Source of the DNA: CAZFAI01 sp964516555
GTDB lineage: Bacteria > Patescibacteriota > Microgenomatia > UBA12405
Assembly: GCA_964516555.1 (NCBI GenBank)
Contig: CAZFAI010000025.1
Coordinates: 1-12,064, forward strand
Direction of reading: 5' to 3'
Length of the DNA: 12,064 bases
In this document: positions 1 to 8,732 of the stretch, piece after piece
Layout: the number at the start of each line of letters is the position of its first letter
Position numbering within the stretch: position 1 is the first letter of the stretch
The notes under the pieces: generated by a model
Told to the model about the DNA's origin: nothing
Databases searched by the model: none
The model's input: the letters and a program-made list of their open reading frames with translations, nothing else
Made by a program: the position numbers and the translations under genes

Positions 1-2
1 GA

Positions 3-2906
3 GTCTATTCGCATGGCGGAGCAAATATAACAACCTTCCAAGCTGGCGGCAACGTCGGCATCGGCACCACCAATCCCAGTCAAAAGCTAAGCGTCAACGG
101 CAATATTGAAGCCCTAAGTAACATTTATGTGCGTAGCAATCTTGGTGTTGGCACTAGTCAAATTCGACTTCACCACAGCGGCACCAACTCATACTTTGAT
201 TACCACACAGGTAGTATCTACTTCAGAGAAAATGGTAGTGCTACCCGACTCACCTTAGCTTCAAATGGAAATCTTACTGCAACAGGTACTGTTCAGGGTA
301 CAAGACTTATCTCCACCATCGCCAATGGTACCGCCCCACTTGCCGTGTCCTCTACTACGGTTGTATCTAATCTGAACGCTGACCGACTTGACGGCTATCA
401 TGGCTCCAGCTCCAACACTGCTAGCACCTATGCTCTCAGAAATTCCTCTGGCGATATTATTACCCGTTTATTTAGATCAGAATATACAAGCACCAACGCC
501 TCGGTTAACTATATTATGACTCAAGTAACACCCGGGGCTGGAACCGATAACTACCTCAGACCCTCAACTCCCACTCAAGTAAGAAACGGTATGGGAATTG
601 GAACTGCTCAAACCCCCACCTTTGGAGGCTTAAAAGCTAATGGCGACGTTACCCTAAATGACAAAGTTTACATAACCGATGTCAACAACCGCGGTTGGGG
701 CTCAATACTAATCCAAGGAAGGGTTATTCAAACCAATCAACACAACCTCCATCTTGCTGTTACGGCTAATGCTAATTATATTGGTTGGGGAGTGGCCGCT
801 TATGACTCAGCCTCAGCACCAGCTACCGGTAAGCTTTTTGGCAATGGTGCTATCCAAATACTTAACACTGGCAGTCAACCTGCCGCAGCAGATTGCGACT
901 CGTCTACAGAATGGGGCAAAATGCAAGTAACAACCGGCACGTCTCGTGGCCTCGAAGTATGTCTGGATAATGGCTGGTATCATATTAAACCTGGCAACAA
1001 CGACTTGGCCGAAAACTTTCCTTCAAACGATTCAACTTTGGAAGCAGGAGATGTGGTCAAAATCGACACAAATATTTCCGAATATGTATCAAAAGCCGAC
1101 AAACCTTACGACCAACTCTCTATTGGTTTTGTCTCAACCAACCCCGGCTACTTGCTGGGATCAGGAAACCCCGGTAAACCAATTGCTCTTTCCGGAAGAG
1201 TACCCGTTAAAGTGTTTACTACAGAAAACAAGCCCATTGTTCACGGAGACTACATCACCTCATCATATCTTCCCGGAATCGCATCTAAAGCATACAAAGC
1301 TGGTCCGGTACTAGGAAAGGCCCTGGATAAAACAATTACATGGGACAATTCTGTTTGTCTAACCATTACTTCACTAAATGACATTAATTGGCCTGAAGAT
1401 ATTGAGGGNNNNNNNNNNAGCCCTGTTACCGTATTCCAACAAGCTCTCTAGACACACAAACAAAAAATTCATTAATTAACAACGGGGATATTAACAGCAA
1501 TACAACTTATATCTACGTTGGGAAAATAATTGTATATATTGAAAATACATGGCAAGATCCCAATACATATCTAACCGATTTGGGTGAAGTTCAAATCGAT
1601 TACAACATTGACGAATCCGTCATGCTCGGCCTGGGATACTCTGGTGCCAAAAATGAAATCGAAACTGCTACCTACAGCTTAACCGACACTCTGGGTAATA
1701 CCGTCTCCCGTCTCGCCCAATTCAGTGAAATTGCTGCAGCCAAAATCCAAACCGGACTTATTTCCGCCAAAAACATCGTCACTGACAACATCATCAGCCA
1801 AACCTCAATTTCCAAAGAAACCCAAACCTCCGTCATCTCTCCCCTCTCCGATCTCTCCGACACCATCGTCATTGACGGCAAAACAAATATCAAAAATGAN
1901 NNNNNNNNNNNNNNNNNNNNNNNNNNNNGTTGACGGCAACACTGCCATTTCCGGACAGCTCTCCGCCAGTAATGCCACCATCTCCGGTACACTATATGTC
2001 GATACCCTCATCTCTCGGGAAGGTTCCATTTCTGAAATTATGACCGACAAAATTTCATCCCTCCGCGAGGAGATCAGAAATCTCATCTCCTCCTCGGAAT
2101 CAACCTCTTCCGCCTCCTACGATACCCCGCTTCTGGCCGAATCGGAAACCTGGTCAGAAGATATCTTCTCTGAATCAATCCAACTCAATGGCAACCTGTC
2201 ACTATCCAACAACCTGGTTGTTGGCGCCAAACTCACCGTACTTGGTGACACCCAGCTTGGCAATGCCTTTATCACCGGTACCTTTACCGCCGGTCAAATT
2301 GCCATCCAGGATAATTTCCTGGAAACCACCAACACCGCCCTCTACATCCAACCCTCTGGTCTTGGCAGTGTTCACATCATGGGCGACACCCTTGTCATTG
2401 CCGAAAACGGCCAGGTCATAATCAACGGAAATCTACATCTCACCGGTGACTTAGTCGCTCAAAATGCTACATTTACCGGCTCTCTGATGGGTAATCTGGT
2501 CCAGGCCTCCGAGGCTAGTATCTCCGGCAAGCTTACCGCCGGCGAAATTTCCACCGACAAAATAAACGTTGCCACCGGCTCAGCTACCATTATTGCCGAA
2601 GGCGGTTTCGCCCAATTGGCCACCTCTTCAGCCAAACTTGCCACCAACGCCACCGCTGGTACTGCCACCCTCCCCGCCGGCAAATCCGAAATTGTCATTT
2701 ACAACCAAAGTATCACTTCTTCTTCCATGGTCTACCTGACTCCCGCCGGCTCCACCGGCAACCAGGTCCCCTACCTCAAATCGAAATATATTTCTCCCAC
2801 CCCCACTCCTGAATCCGGCATCGAAACTGACGATTCCTACTTCATCATCGCCCTCGACCAACCCTTAACTGTCGACACCGATATCAACTGGTGGATTATT
2901 AATTAA
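3..2906 (+). CDS. Giant tail-fibre-like / beta-solenoid surface protein (5' partial, two assembly gaps)
   Basis: One gene seen in three pieces. Its frame is open from the window edge to a gap at 1409, continues in another frame from about 1421 to 1899, and continues in a third frame from 1929 to the TAA at 2904-2906. Each frame change coincides with an N-run of arbitrary length, so I read it as one protein of more than 950 residues. The first part carries phage-tail-fibre motifs: GIGTTNPSQKLSVNG near 57-101, and NADRLDGYH near 375-402. A Cys pair follows (codons 894 and 960), then a beta-rich module with DLAENFP (1002-1022) and LSGRVPVKV (1188-1214). After the gaps come solenoid-like G-x-L/I repeats with a short coiled-coil stretch (SLREEIRNL, about 2055), then a C-terminal domain ending in WWIIN. 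No signal peptide is visible because the N-terminus is outside the window. Tail-fibre names for such proteins do not imply a prophage; no other phage gene is present. Probable role: cell-surface adhesin or fibre (inference). Confidence 0.8.
1409..1418. other. Assembly gap (10 N) inside the surface protein gene
   Basis: There are ten Ns. The coding frame is phase 0 (position mod 3) before the gap and phase 2 after it. The true gap therefore differs from 10 by a number equal to 1 modulo 3, if the gene is continuous. The open reading after the gap (from about 1421, passing through 1448-1453 without stop in phase 2) supports continuity. The phase-0 reading stops at 1449-1451, which is an artefact of gap size. 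Confidence 0.9.
1900..1928. other. Assembly gap (29 N) at a repeat inside the surface protein gene
   Basis: There are twenty-nine Ns. The same ten bases, TTGACGGCAA, occur just before the gap (1872-1881) and just after it (1930-1939). They encode the similar peptides IDGKTNI and VDGNTAI. The gap therefore sits in a tandem repeat unit the assembler probably could not resolve. Repeat units may be missing, so the protein length here is unknown. Confidence 0.9.
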
Positions 2907-2927
2907 TTTGCTACTAACATATTAAAT

Positions 2928-4073
2928 ATGCCCCAAGAATTATCCCCAGAACAAATCCAAAAACTAAAACCCGAAACCCCGTCATCCCCCTCCTCTCTGT
3001 TTCCGGACTCACCCTCTTGTCCTTTGGCGGCTTAGTTATTTTTAAGACCAAAGGAACTGCCAATCAAAACATTACTCCCCCTTCCGATACCCTTACTCCA
3101 AGTAATCTTAATATATCACCCACACAGGTACCAAAATCTATCCAACATTATCTTTTAGCATCACAACAATATTTTTCCCAAGCCCTTCAACTTCNNNNNN
3201 NNNNNNNNNNNNNNNNACCCCGGTAATCAGGAAAGTATTGCCAACCTAATCAACCAGTCAATTATTGCCGCCACCGATGCCATCAGCGACCACCCCGACG
3301 ACTACCGTGGTTACCACCAGCGCGCCCGAATTTATCAAAGCCTCATTGATTCCAAGCCAGAATTTTTACCCCGCTCCCTTGCCGATCTGACCAAAGCAGT
3401 AGAAATCAACCCTTCCTCAGCCGAAGTCACCCGTGATCTGGCTTCTCTTTATGGTAAACAAGGCGATGTCTCAAACACTCTTCTCTACCTCAACAAAACC
3501 GTTGCCCTGGAACCCACCAAAGCCCAAAATTTTTACGACCTGGCCCGAATCCAGCAACAAACCGGTCTCCTATCCCAAGCTCTCACCACCTACAGCCACC
3601 TTCTTCCACTCATTACCGACGAAAATCAACTGGCCCAAATTCAATCCGAAAAAACTGCCCTGGAAAATATCCTGGCCCAAAACCCCCATGCCGGTTCAAC
3701 TCAAATTCCAAGCTCCACTCTACCTACTCCTTCAGGCATAAAGCTCCCGGATAATCCGCCCACCCTTCAGGCCACTGATTTTCTTTCCTCAGGACTCATA
3801 ATCGCCGCTCCCGAAACCAAGAAAGATATCCTGGTAGACAACTTAGTGGATACCAACTCCCTATCCGGTCAAAGCGTCTTAACCAAGGGCTTAAAAGAAG
3901 TCACACTTAACAATTCAAACCTTTCCCCCGGATCCCAGGTTTACGTTACCGTTACCCAAGGTGGCAAAAACCAGAATCTCCAAGTTCTATCCAAATCAAA
4001 AGAATCCTTTACTGTTGGTCTTGATTTCCCCACTCCAGAAAATATCCACTTTAAGTGGTGGATAATTAACTAA
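2928..4073 (+). CDS. Membrane-anchored TPR protein with WWIIN C-terminus (apparent frameshift, one gap)
   Basis: The gene starts 21 nt after the upstream gene, at ATG 2928 (MPQELSPEQIQKLK). That frame ends at TAG about 3033, but the next frame carries an obvious membrane anchor from about 2972 to 3043 (NPVIPLLSVSGLTLLSFGG, then LVIFK). One missing base near the A/C runs at 2966-2972 would join them as ...KLKPRNPVIPLL.... After the anchor the chain is Pro/Thr/Ser-rich, then crosses a 22-N gap. It resumes at 3219 with about three TPR helical pairs to about 3690 (ADLTKAVEINP, NTLLYLNKTVALEP and QALTTYSHLLPL mark repeat ends). A Pro-rich linker follows, then a final beta-rich domain (3867-4070) ending in WWIIN, like its neighbour. 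No Shine-Dalgarno is visible. Likely co-transcribed with the surface protein gene. Role inferred: exported scaffold or assembly protein for surface structures. The frameshift may be a sequencing/assembly error or a real lesion. Confidence 0.75.
3195..3216. other. Assembly gap (22 N) inside the TPR protein gene
   Basis: There are twenty-two Ns between the linker after the membrane anchor and the first TPR. The coding frame is phase 2 before the gap and phase 0 after it, so the true length differs from 22 by 2 modulo 3 if the gene is intact. The residues just upstream (HYLLASQQYFSQALQL) look like the first helix pair of a TPR, so part of a repeat is probably missing. Confidence 0.9.
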
Positions 4074-4089
4074 CTTCATTTCCACTTAG

Positions 4090-4118
4090 AATTTCAAACA
4101 AAATATCCGCTTGAAATT
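4090..4118. terminator. Weak AT-rich hairpin between convergent genes
   Basis: AATTTCAA at 4090-4097 can pair with TTGAAATT at 4111-4118, giving 8 bp with a 13-nt loop. It spans the 43-bp space between the convergent stop codons at 4073 and 4117. It has no GC core and no T-run, so it is a poor intrinsic terminator. With Rho encoded nearby, Rho-dependent termination is an alternative. Confidence 0.2.
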
Positions 4119-6156
4119 ACTCTGCTTCAACCTCTTCCAGCATCTCAGTTGGCATAGCTGTCGGTTCCACTACTGGTTCCTCTGTTGGCAACGGTGGCTC
4201 TAATTCTTCTGCTGGCACATCAACTCTTTCTTCCTCACCCATTGTCGGTAGTGGATCAGCTGTTTTCAGGGTTTCTTCCTCTGGCTCCTGCTGCTCTTCT
4301 GCACTAGCTTGCTGGGCGGCCATTTCCTCTTGTTGTTTGATTGCCTGATCTAGCTCTTTTTTCCATTCCGCCAAAAGCTCGTTGGCATTTTCAAAATCTG
4401 TTGAATCAGGTGGAACAAGTGATACTGCCTGTGCCAGCCTCTGATATGCATCAGCAATTCGGTTTGTCATTTTGGCTGTATGAGCCCAATTGTACCAACC
4501 GTTAGCAAAATCCGACTTGTTGGTTACCACTTGCTCAAATACCCTATCTGCATCATCAATTCTATTAGCCGCATACAACAAACCTCCCAAGTCTAATTTC
4601 AGCATGGAGTTAACTGGATCCAAAGCCGACGCCTGTTGGTATGCCTGGAAACTCCAGTCAGCCGTCTCGTCCACTACCCCCACCAAAGATCTGTAAATTA
4701 CGGCCAAATTTGTCCAATAACTGGAATTCAAATTATCCATTGTTATTGCTGCCCTTGCTTCTCTTACTGCCTGTTGTATCAACACTGAAGCTTTCTCGCG
4801 GTCTTCTTCGCTCAATTCCTCATTAGTTAAGATATTTTCTGCCAAAGCCATATTAGTTTGCGAATACACTCTTCGGTATTCTCCCGAATAAGGGTTGAGT
4901 CCTATTGCTTTAATTTGCAAATCATAAGTCTTCCCGCCGTCATTTCCCGAAGCCGCCACTAAAGATTGTCTGAAATAATAATCTCCGCCCAATATCTTCC
5001 CCCACCAAAACCCACCAAAACCTATTAGCGCAATCACTACCACCCCGACAATACTTGGCATCGCATTAAAGTTATTTTCACCAACCATTAATACCATTTT
5101 CGACTCCCTGGTAGTACTTAGTCTATTGGCAGCCACCCAGAGTAGCAAAAAGAGGCCCACCACATTAATGGGCAAAAATAAATTCACTGCCACCAACAAC
5201 ACTCCCTGCCAAAAACCAGCTCCCATTTTTCTCTTCTTTAAAATACCGCTGATTGCCAACATCACTGCTAGCAACCCTCCGATCCCCAGCTCTGTCCACA
5301 AATGGAAAAAGCCCATCGATGAGTCAGCAAAAACCATCGACCAATATGGAGTCAGGTTGTAACTTGCCGGTCTGTACAACACAAAAGCTCTGGCAAAATT
5401 CCCAATTCCTGCTCCTGTAAACGGCGATGCTTTTAGCGTTTCTACTGCAATCACCCAAGCGCTGGTATGGTCCAGAGCCATCCAACCATAAGTAAATATT
5501 TTGTAAGCATTCAACAAAGTCACCAGAACAAATATTGCTGACATTATCACCTCTGCCACATAACTCCCCCTAACTTTAAGTTTCCTGCTCAATCTCTTTA
5601 TCCACTCAAAAGCCAAAAATCCAATTAGCAAAGTTTCAGCATACAGAGATCCGGCCAAAGACCAGCCTTGTCCTATCGACACTATCGGGTTTTCCCGCGG
5701 GATATTAATCGGCAATTTTACATTTGGAATCATAAAAACAATCACTGAAATCAAAGCCAGGACAACTCCGGCAGCAGTCAACGCCACAACTTGTCTTTCT
5801 TCTTGCTTATCACTCCTCACTTGTAACCAGACGAACACCCACACCCACAAAGCCGTCAAACTTCCCAAACCCATCGGCTCCATCAACGATCTCATTCTCG
5901 CCCCCAGGGGCATTCCAAACCAGCCGACAAGCGACCAAGCCAAAAGCAAACTTAGTAACCAAAATAATTTATTGGTTCTAACTTCGTTCCTTTTTTCAAT
6001 AAGCATTGTTGCTATCCACAACACCAACCCCAGAATCGCCCCGGCTCCCAAAATCCAATTCTTTCCGAATCCAAGAACATCAACCGCGGTCGGTAACAGC
6101 GCCAGCGGATACAAAAATAAAAATACCAAACTATAAGCTTTAAGTGCTTTATTCAT
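4117..6156 (-). CDS. O-antigen ligase/polymerase-like membrane protein fused to TPR domain
   Basis: A 679-residue protein read from ATG 6154-6156 (MNKALKAYSLVFLFLYPLALL), which places a membrane segment at the very N-terminus. A 21-codon extension to a TTG at 6219 is possible but less likely. About ten hydrophobic segments fill residues 5-385. Residues 244-254 (SPFTGAGIGNF) match the P-x-x-G-x-G signature region of the Wzy/WaaL O-antigen ligase superfamily, followed by FFHLWTELGIGG. Residues about 425-585 form TPR-like helical pairs (AYQQASALDP, ADRVFEQVV, AYQRLAQAVSLVP). A charged coiled coil follows (595-625), then a Pro/Glu/Thr-rich acidic tail. The family joins or transfers lipid-linked glycans at the membrane; the substrate here is unknown. 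It is the last gene of the rho-M23-wzy-like run, 110 nt after the M23 gene, with a weak ribosome site. Confidence 0.8.
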   Translation of the reverse strand: MNKALKAYSLVFLFLYPLALLPTAVDVLGFGKNWILGAGAILGLVLWIATMLIEKRNEVRTNKLFWLLSLLLAWSLVGWFGMPLGARMRSLMEPMGLGSLTALWVWVFVWLQVRSDKQEERQVVALTAAGVVLALISVIVFMIPNVKLPINIPRENPIVSIGQGWSLAGSLYAETLLIGFLAFEWIKRLSRKLKVRGSYVAEVIMSAIFVLVTLLNAYKIFTYGWMALDHTSAWVIAVETLKASPFTGAGIGNFARAFVLYRPASYNLTPYWSMVFADSSMGFFHLWTELGIGGLLAVMLAISGILKKRKMGAGFWQGVLLVAVNLFLPINVVGLFLLLWVAANRLSTTRESKMVLMVGENNFNAMPSIVGVVVIALIGFGGFWWGKILGGDYYFRQSLVAASGNDGGKTYDLQIKAIGLNPYSGEYRRVYSQTNMALAENILTNEELSEEDREKASVLIQQAVREARAAITMDNLNSSYWTNLAVIYRSLVGVVDETADWSFQAYQQASALDPVNSMLKLDLGGLLYAANRIDDADRVFEQVVTNKSDFANGWYNWAHTAKMTNRIADAYQRLAQAVSLVPPDSTDFENANELLAEWKKELDQAIKQQEEMAAQQASAEEQQEPEEETLKTADPLPTMGEEERVDVPAEELEPPLPTEEPVVEPTAMPTEMLEEVEAE

Positions 6157-6245
6157 AACATCAGCATAACAATTCGCTTCTTTTTTGACAATAAAAGGAA
6201 AACCGTTATTACCGCACAATCTCTGGATCAGGCAACCTATTACCT

Positions 6246-6262
6246 AAATGTTGGCAACATTT
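6246..6262. other. Small hairpin between M23 and Wzy-like genes
   Basis: AAATGTT (6246-6252) and AACATTT (6256-6262) form a 7-bp stem with a GGC/GCC loop, just downstream of the M23 stop codon on the - strand. No T-run follows, so it is unlikely to terminate. It could be a processing or stability element, or chance. Confidence 0.25.
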
Positions 6263-6266
6263 ATCT

Positions 6267-7373
6267 CTACTTCAAAACAGTCAATGGATCCATTCTCCCG
6301 GCAGGACCGTTAACTTCAAAATGCAAATGTGGTCCCGTCGATCTTCCGGTACTTCCCATTGTTCCCAACCTTTGGCCCTGTGTCACCCTGTCTCCGGCTT
6401 TTACCCCAATCGATCCGTGAGCCATGTGAGCGTACAAAGTTGAATAACCATTCCCGTGATCAATTACCACATAGTTACCATACCCCCCGCTATTCCATCC
6501 CGCCTGTGTTACTGTTCCACCCTGAGAAGCCAAAATTGCCGGCCCGCCCGACGATGCAATATCAACTGCCCGGTGGTACCAATAATACCGCTGTGAAATC
6601 TTTCCGGAAGTCGGCCACATAAAATTACCTTCTCCCACCACTCCGGGAATTGGTGCCACTGATCTCGAAGCCACATATCTGTTGGTGTCTATGACAACCT
6701 CTTTCGGTTTAATCCCCTCCGGGATAAACATCACCTGACCGGCAGCCAAAGCAAAGGTCTCGTCGTCTACAAAAGTGTTGAAAGGATAGTCGATTATTGC
6801 TTGCGGATCTACTTGATATCGCTTGGCAATACTATGCACCGTCTCACCTCTTTTAACTGTATGCTGCATTCCCGTCTCCGGCAATATTTTCAAAATCTGG
6901 TTCACTTTAATTGCATCAACTGACTTCAAATTATTTTCCCAAACTATTGTGTCAATTGACACATTAAATTTTCTGGCAATTGAAGATACGGTGTCACCCT
7001 CCTGGACCCTGTATTCAGTAATCTCTCCCTTGGGCAACATTGATATTTGGGTATCGGCACCACCAATCCCGTCAGTTGCCATAATAAGGTAATTACTTCC
7101 GCCAGTATCCCCACCCCTGTGGCTGACTAAGTCTTCGATTTTCCCCGAAAATACAATCGCCAAAAACGACATAAAAGCCATGCTCAAATTTACAAAACTC
7201 TGAGAAAACCTACCTCTTTGTCGGTACATCAATTTTGTTGTCCCGCCCTTAACTACCCCCAACCATCCCAACATCATCCTTCCGATATTCAACCAAAAAA
7301 TAGACTGACAGGAAAAGAAATCTCCCGCCAGTTTCAGTTCTTTTTCGATATTTTTTTTGTTGATGATTGCCAT
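6267..7373 (-). CDS. Secreted M23 metallopeptidase with two LysM domains
   Basis: A 368-residue cell-wall hydrolase of the LysM + peptidase M23 (lysostaphin/NlpD-like) type. The basic N-terminus is followed by one hydrophobic segment at about 60-77 (SFVNLSMAFMSFLAIVFSG), which acts as signal anchor. LysM 1 is at about 120-164 (YRVQEGDTVSSIARKF) and LysM 2 at about 170-218 (HTVKRGETVHSIAKRY); both bind peptidoglycan glycan. The M23 domain is at about 250-365. Its zinc ligands are visible: H267 and D271 in YHRAVD, and H349 and H351 in GPHLHFE. The catalytic-site His H316 lies in YAHMAHG. All key residues are present, so it is predicted to be an active endopeptidase or an activator of wall remodelling. 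It starts at ATG 7371-7373, 25 nt after the rho stop, with no good Shine-Dalgarno, so it probably depends on the rho transcript. Confidence 0.92.
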   Translation of the reverse strand: MAIINKKNIEKELKLAGDFFSCQSIFWLNIGRMMLGWLGVVKGGTTKLMYRQRGRFSQSFVNLSMAFMSFLAIVFSGKIEDLVSHRGGDTGGSNYLIMATDGIGGADTQISMLPKGEITEYRVQEGDTVSSIARKFNVSIDTIVWENNLKSVDAIKVNQILKILPETGMQHTVKRGETVHSIAKRYQVDPQAIIDYPFNTFVDDETFALAAGQVMFIPEGIKPKEVVIDTNRYVASRSVAPIPGVVGEGNFMWPTSGKISQRYYWYHRAVDIASSGGPAILASQGGTVTQAGWNSGGYGNYVVIDHGNGYSTLYAHMAHGSIGVKAGDRVTQGQRLGTMGSTGRSTGPHLHFEVNGPAGRMDPLTVLK

Positions 7374-7398
7374 AAGGCAGCTACTCTATTCTATCAGC

Positions 7399-8598
7399 TT
7401 ATCTTCCCTTGCCAACCTTAGTCAAAAATTCTTCATTGCTCTTGGTTTTACTCATCTGCTCAATAATCATCTCTGTCGCCTGGTTTTTTTCTCCCACAGC
7501 ATCAAACATCCTTCTTATGGCAATAATTTTGCTCAAAACCGATTCATCCAGCAAAAATTCTTCCTTTCTGGTTCCTGACCTCAAAATATCAAAAGACGGA
7601 AAAATTCTTCTTTCAGACAAGTCTCTGTCTAGTCTCAGTTCCATATTACCCGTCCCTTTAAATTCCTCAAATATCAAGTCATCCATCTTCGAGCCGGTAT
7701 CAACCAAAGCCGTACCGATAATAGTCAACGAACCACCATTTTCAATATTCCTGGCAGCCCCAAAAAATCTTTTTGATGGATACAAAGCTGCCGGGTCAAA
7801 TCCTCCCGACAATGTTCTTCCTGAAGTTGGAATTGCCAAATTATAAGCCCGTGCCAACCTGGTAATCGAATCAAAAACGACAAAAACATCCTTACCCAAT
7901 TCAACCAACCTCTTGGCTCTCTCCATGGCAATCTCGGCTGCCCTAGTCTGTTCCTCCGGTTTTTGATCAAAACTGGAAGCTACCACCTCACCCTTAATAA
8001 ATCTTTGCATGTCCGTAACTTCCTCTGGTCTTTCACCCACCAATACTGCCATCAAATGAGCTTGTGGATAATTTTGTGCCACACCGGCAGCAATCTCCTT
8101 TAATAAAGTTGTCTTACCGGCTTTTGGAGGAGATACTATCATTCCTCTTTGTCCAAATCCAATCGGACAAAACAAATCCATAATCCTGGTCGACAAAACT
8201 GAAGCTTCAGTCTCTAATTTTGCTTGCTTCTCCGGATAAACCGGTATTAGGTCTTTAAATTCCGGCCTTCTGGCTGCACTTGCCAAATCAGCCCCGTTTA
8301 CCTTGTCAATCCTAACCATTCCCCAATATTTTTCACCCTGCTTTGGTGCTTTAGCATAACCTGTTATCATGTCGCCGGCTCTCAGATTATATTTTCGAAT
8401 CTGCATTGAAGCCAAATAGGCATCTTTAAATGAGGGATTAAACTTTGGTCTGACAAACCCCTGACTATCCCCCATCACCTCCAGCACTCCGTTGATTGCC
8501 TCCACTACTACATCCGGTCCTGTTTGGACTCGGTTTACTTCGGGTTTAACTGCTTCTACTCTGTTTTTTACTGGTCTTTTTATAACTTTATCTGCCAC
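7399..8598 (-). CDS. rho: Transcription termination factor Rho
   Basis: A 399-residue hexameric RNA-dependent ATPase that ends transcription. Cold-shock-like RNA-binding domain at about 35-100 (GVLEVMGD...GFVR), RecA-type ATPase at about 125-390. The Walker A motif is PPKAGKTT (157-164). GERPEEVT (188-195) holds the catalytic Glu, Walker B is VFVVFDS (238-244), and the arginine-finger region is SGTRKEE (341-347). KRFFGAARN and EEFKGTGNMELRL are near-invariant Rho segments. Residues 1-34 are a short basic stretch rather than the usual N-terminal helix bundle, and Q46 stands where E. coli Rho has the RNA-contacting F62 (my by-eye alignment). The GTG start at 8596-8598 is chosen because AGGAG lies 5 nt upstream and the family alignment begins soon after. 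It is the first gene of a likely operon with the M23 and Wzy-like genes and has its own promoter and leader. Confidence 0.97.
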   Translation of the reverse strand: MADKVIKRPVKNRVEAVKPEVNRVQTGPDVVVEAINGVLEVMGDSQGFVRPKFNPSFKDAYLASMQIRKYNLRAGDMITGYAKAPKQGEKYWGMVRIDKVNGADLASAARRPEFKDLIPVYPEKQAKLETEASVLSTRIMDLFCPIGFGQRGMIVSPPKAGKTTLLKEIAAGVAQNYPQAHLMAVLVGERPEEVTDMQRFIKGEVVASSFDQKPEEQTRAAEIAMERAKRLVELGKDVFVVFDSITRLARAYNLAIPTSGRTLSGGFDPAALYPSKRFFGAARNIENGGSLTIIGTALVDTGSKMDDLIFEEFKGTGNMELRLDRDLSERRIFPSFDILRSGTRKEEFLLDESVLSKIIAIRRMFDAVGEKNQATEMIIEQMSKTKSNEEFLTKVGKGR

Positions 8599-8726
8599 TT
8601 TAACTCCTAACTTTTTTCTACATATTAATAAATAACATCAAATTAGACGGGTATTTTCTCACTAAATTACTATTTGGATCATTTAATGCGTTGGGTAACA
8701 AAAAAAAAGGGAATTTCCTGCAAAAC
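8599..8726 (-). promoter_or_regulatory. rho 5' leader with a nine-T tract
   Basis: About 128 nt lie between the predicted transcription start (about 8726) and the GTG. On the - strand the leader begins with GCAGGAAATTCCC followed by nine Ts (8708-8700). The preceding dyad is too small to make a good stem, so this is not a standard terminator. Leader autoregulation by Rho is known in E. coli; here it is only a possibility. Confidence 0.4.
8604..8608 (-). promoter_or_regulatory. Shine-Dalgarno site of rho
   Basis: AGGAG on the - strand, 5 nt before the GTG start. It is the only clear, well-spaced ribosome site in the window, and it decides the start codon of rho. Confidence 0.8.
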
Positions 8727-8732
8727 TAATTA

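Noticed and set aside
1449..1451. Stop codon ending the first surface ORF
   Set aside because: It lies beyond an N-gap of arbitrary length. Another frame is open from the gap for more than 470 nt with matching protein character, so the stop is a gap artefact.
1..2906. Prophage, because of tail-fibre motifs
   Set aside because: No capsid, portal, terminase, tail or integrase genes in the window. Fibre-like repeats with WWIIN tails occur here in a host-like surface gene pair.
3433..3741. Separate 102-codon ORF on the + strand
   Set aside because: It overlaps the TPR protein out of frame and is rich in Pro/Trp/Lys as expected from a shadow of C-rich coding DNA. The overlapping TPR frame is clearly real.
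6157..6219. N-terminal extension of the Wzy-like protein from a TTG start
   Set aside because: It needs a rare TTG start without a ribosome site and adds a non-membrane stretch before the first membrane segment. ATG 6156 places that segment at the N-terminus.
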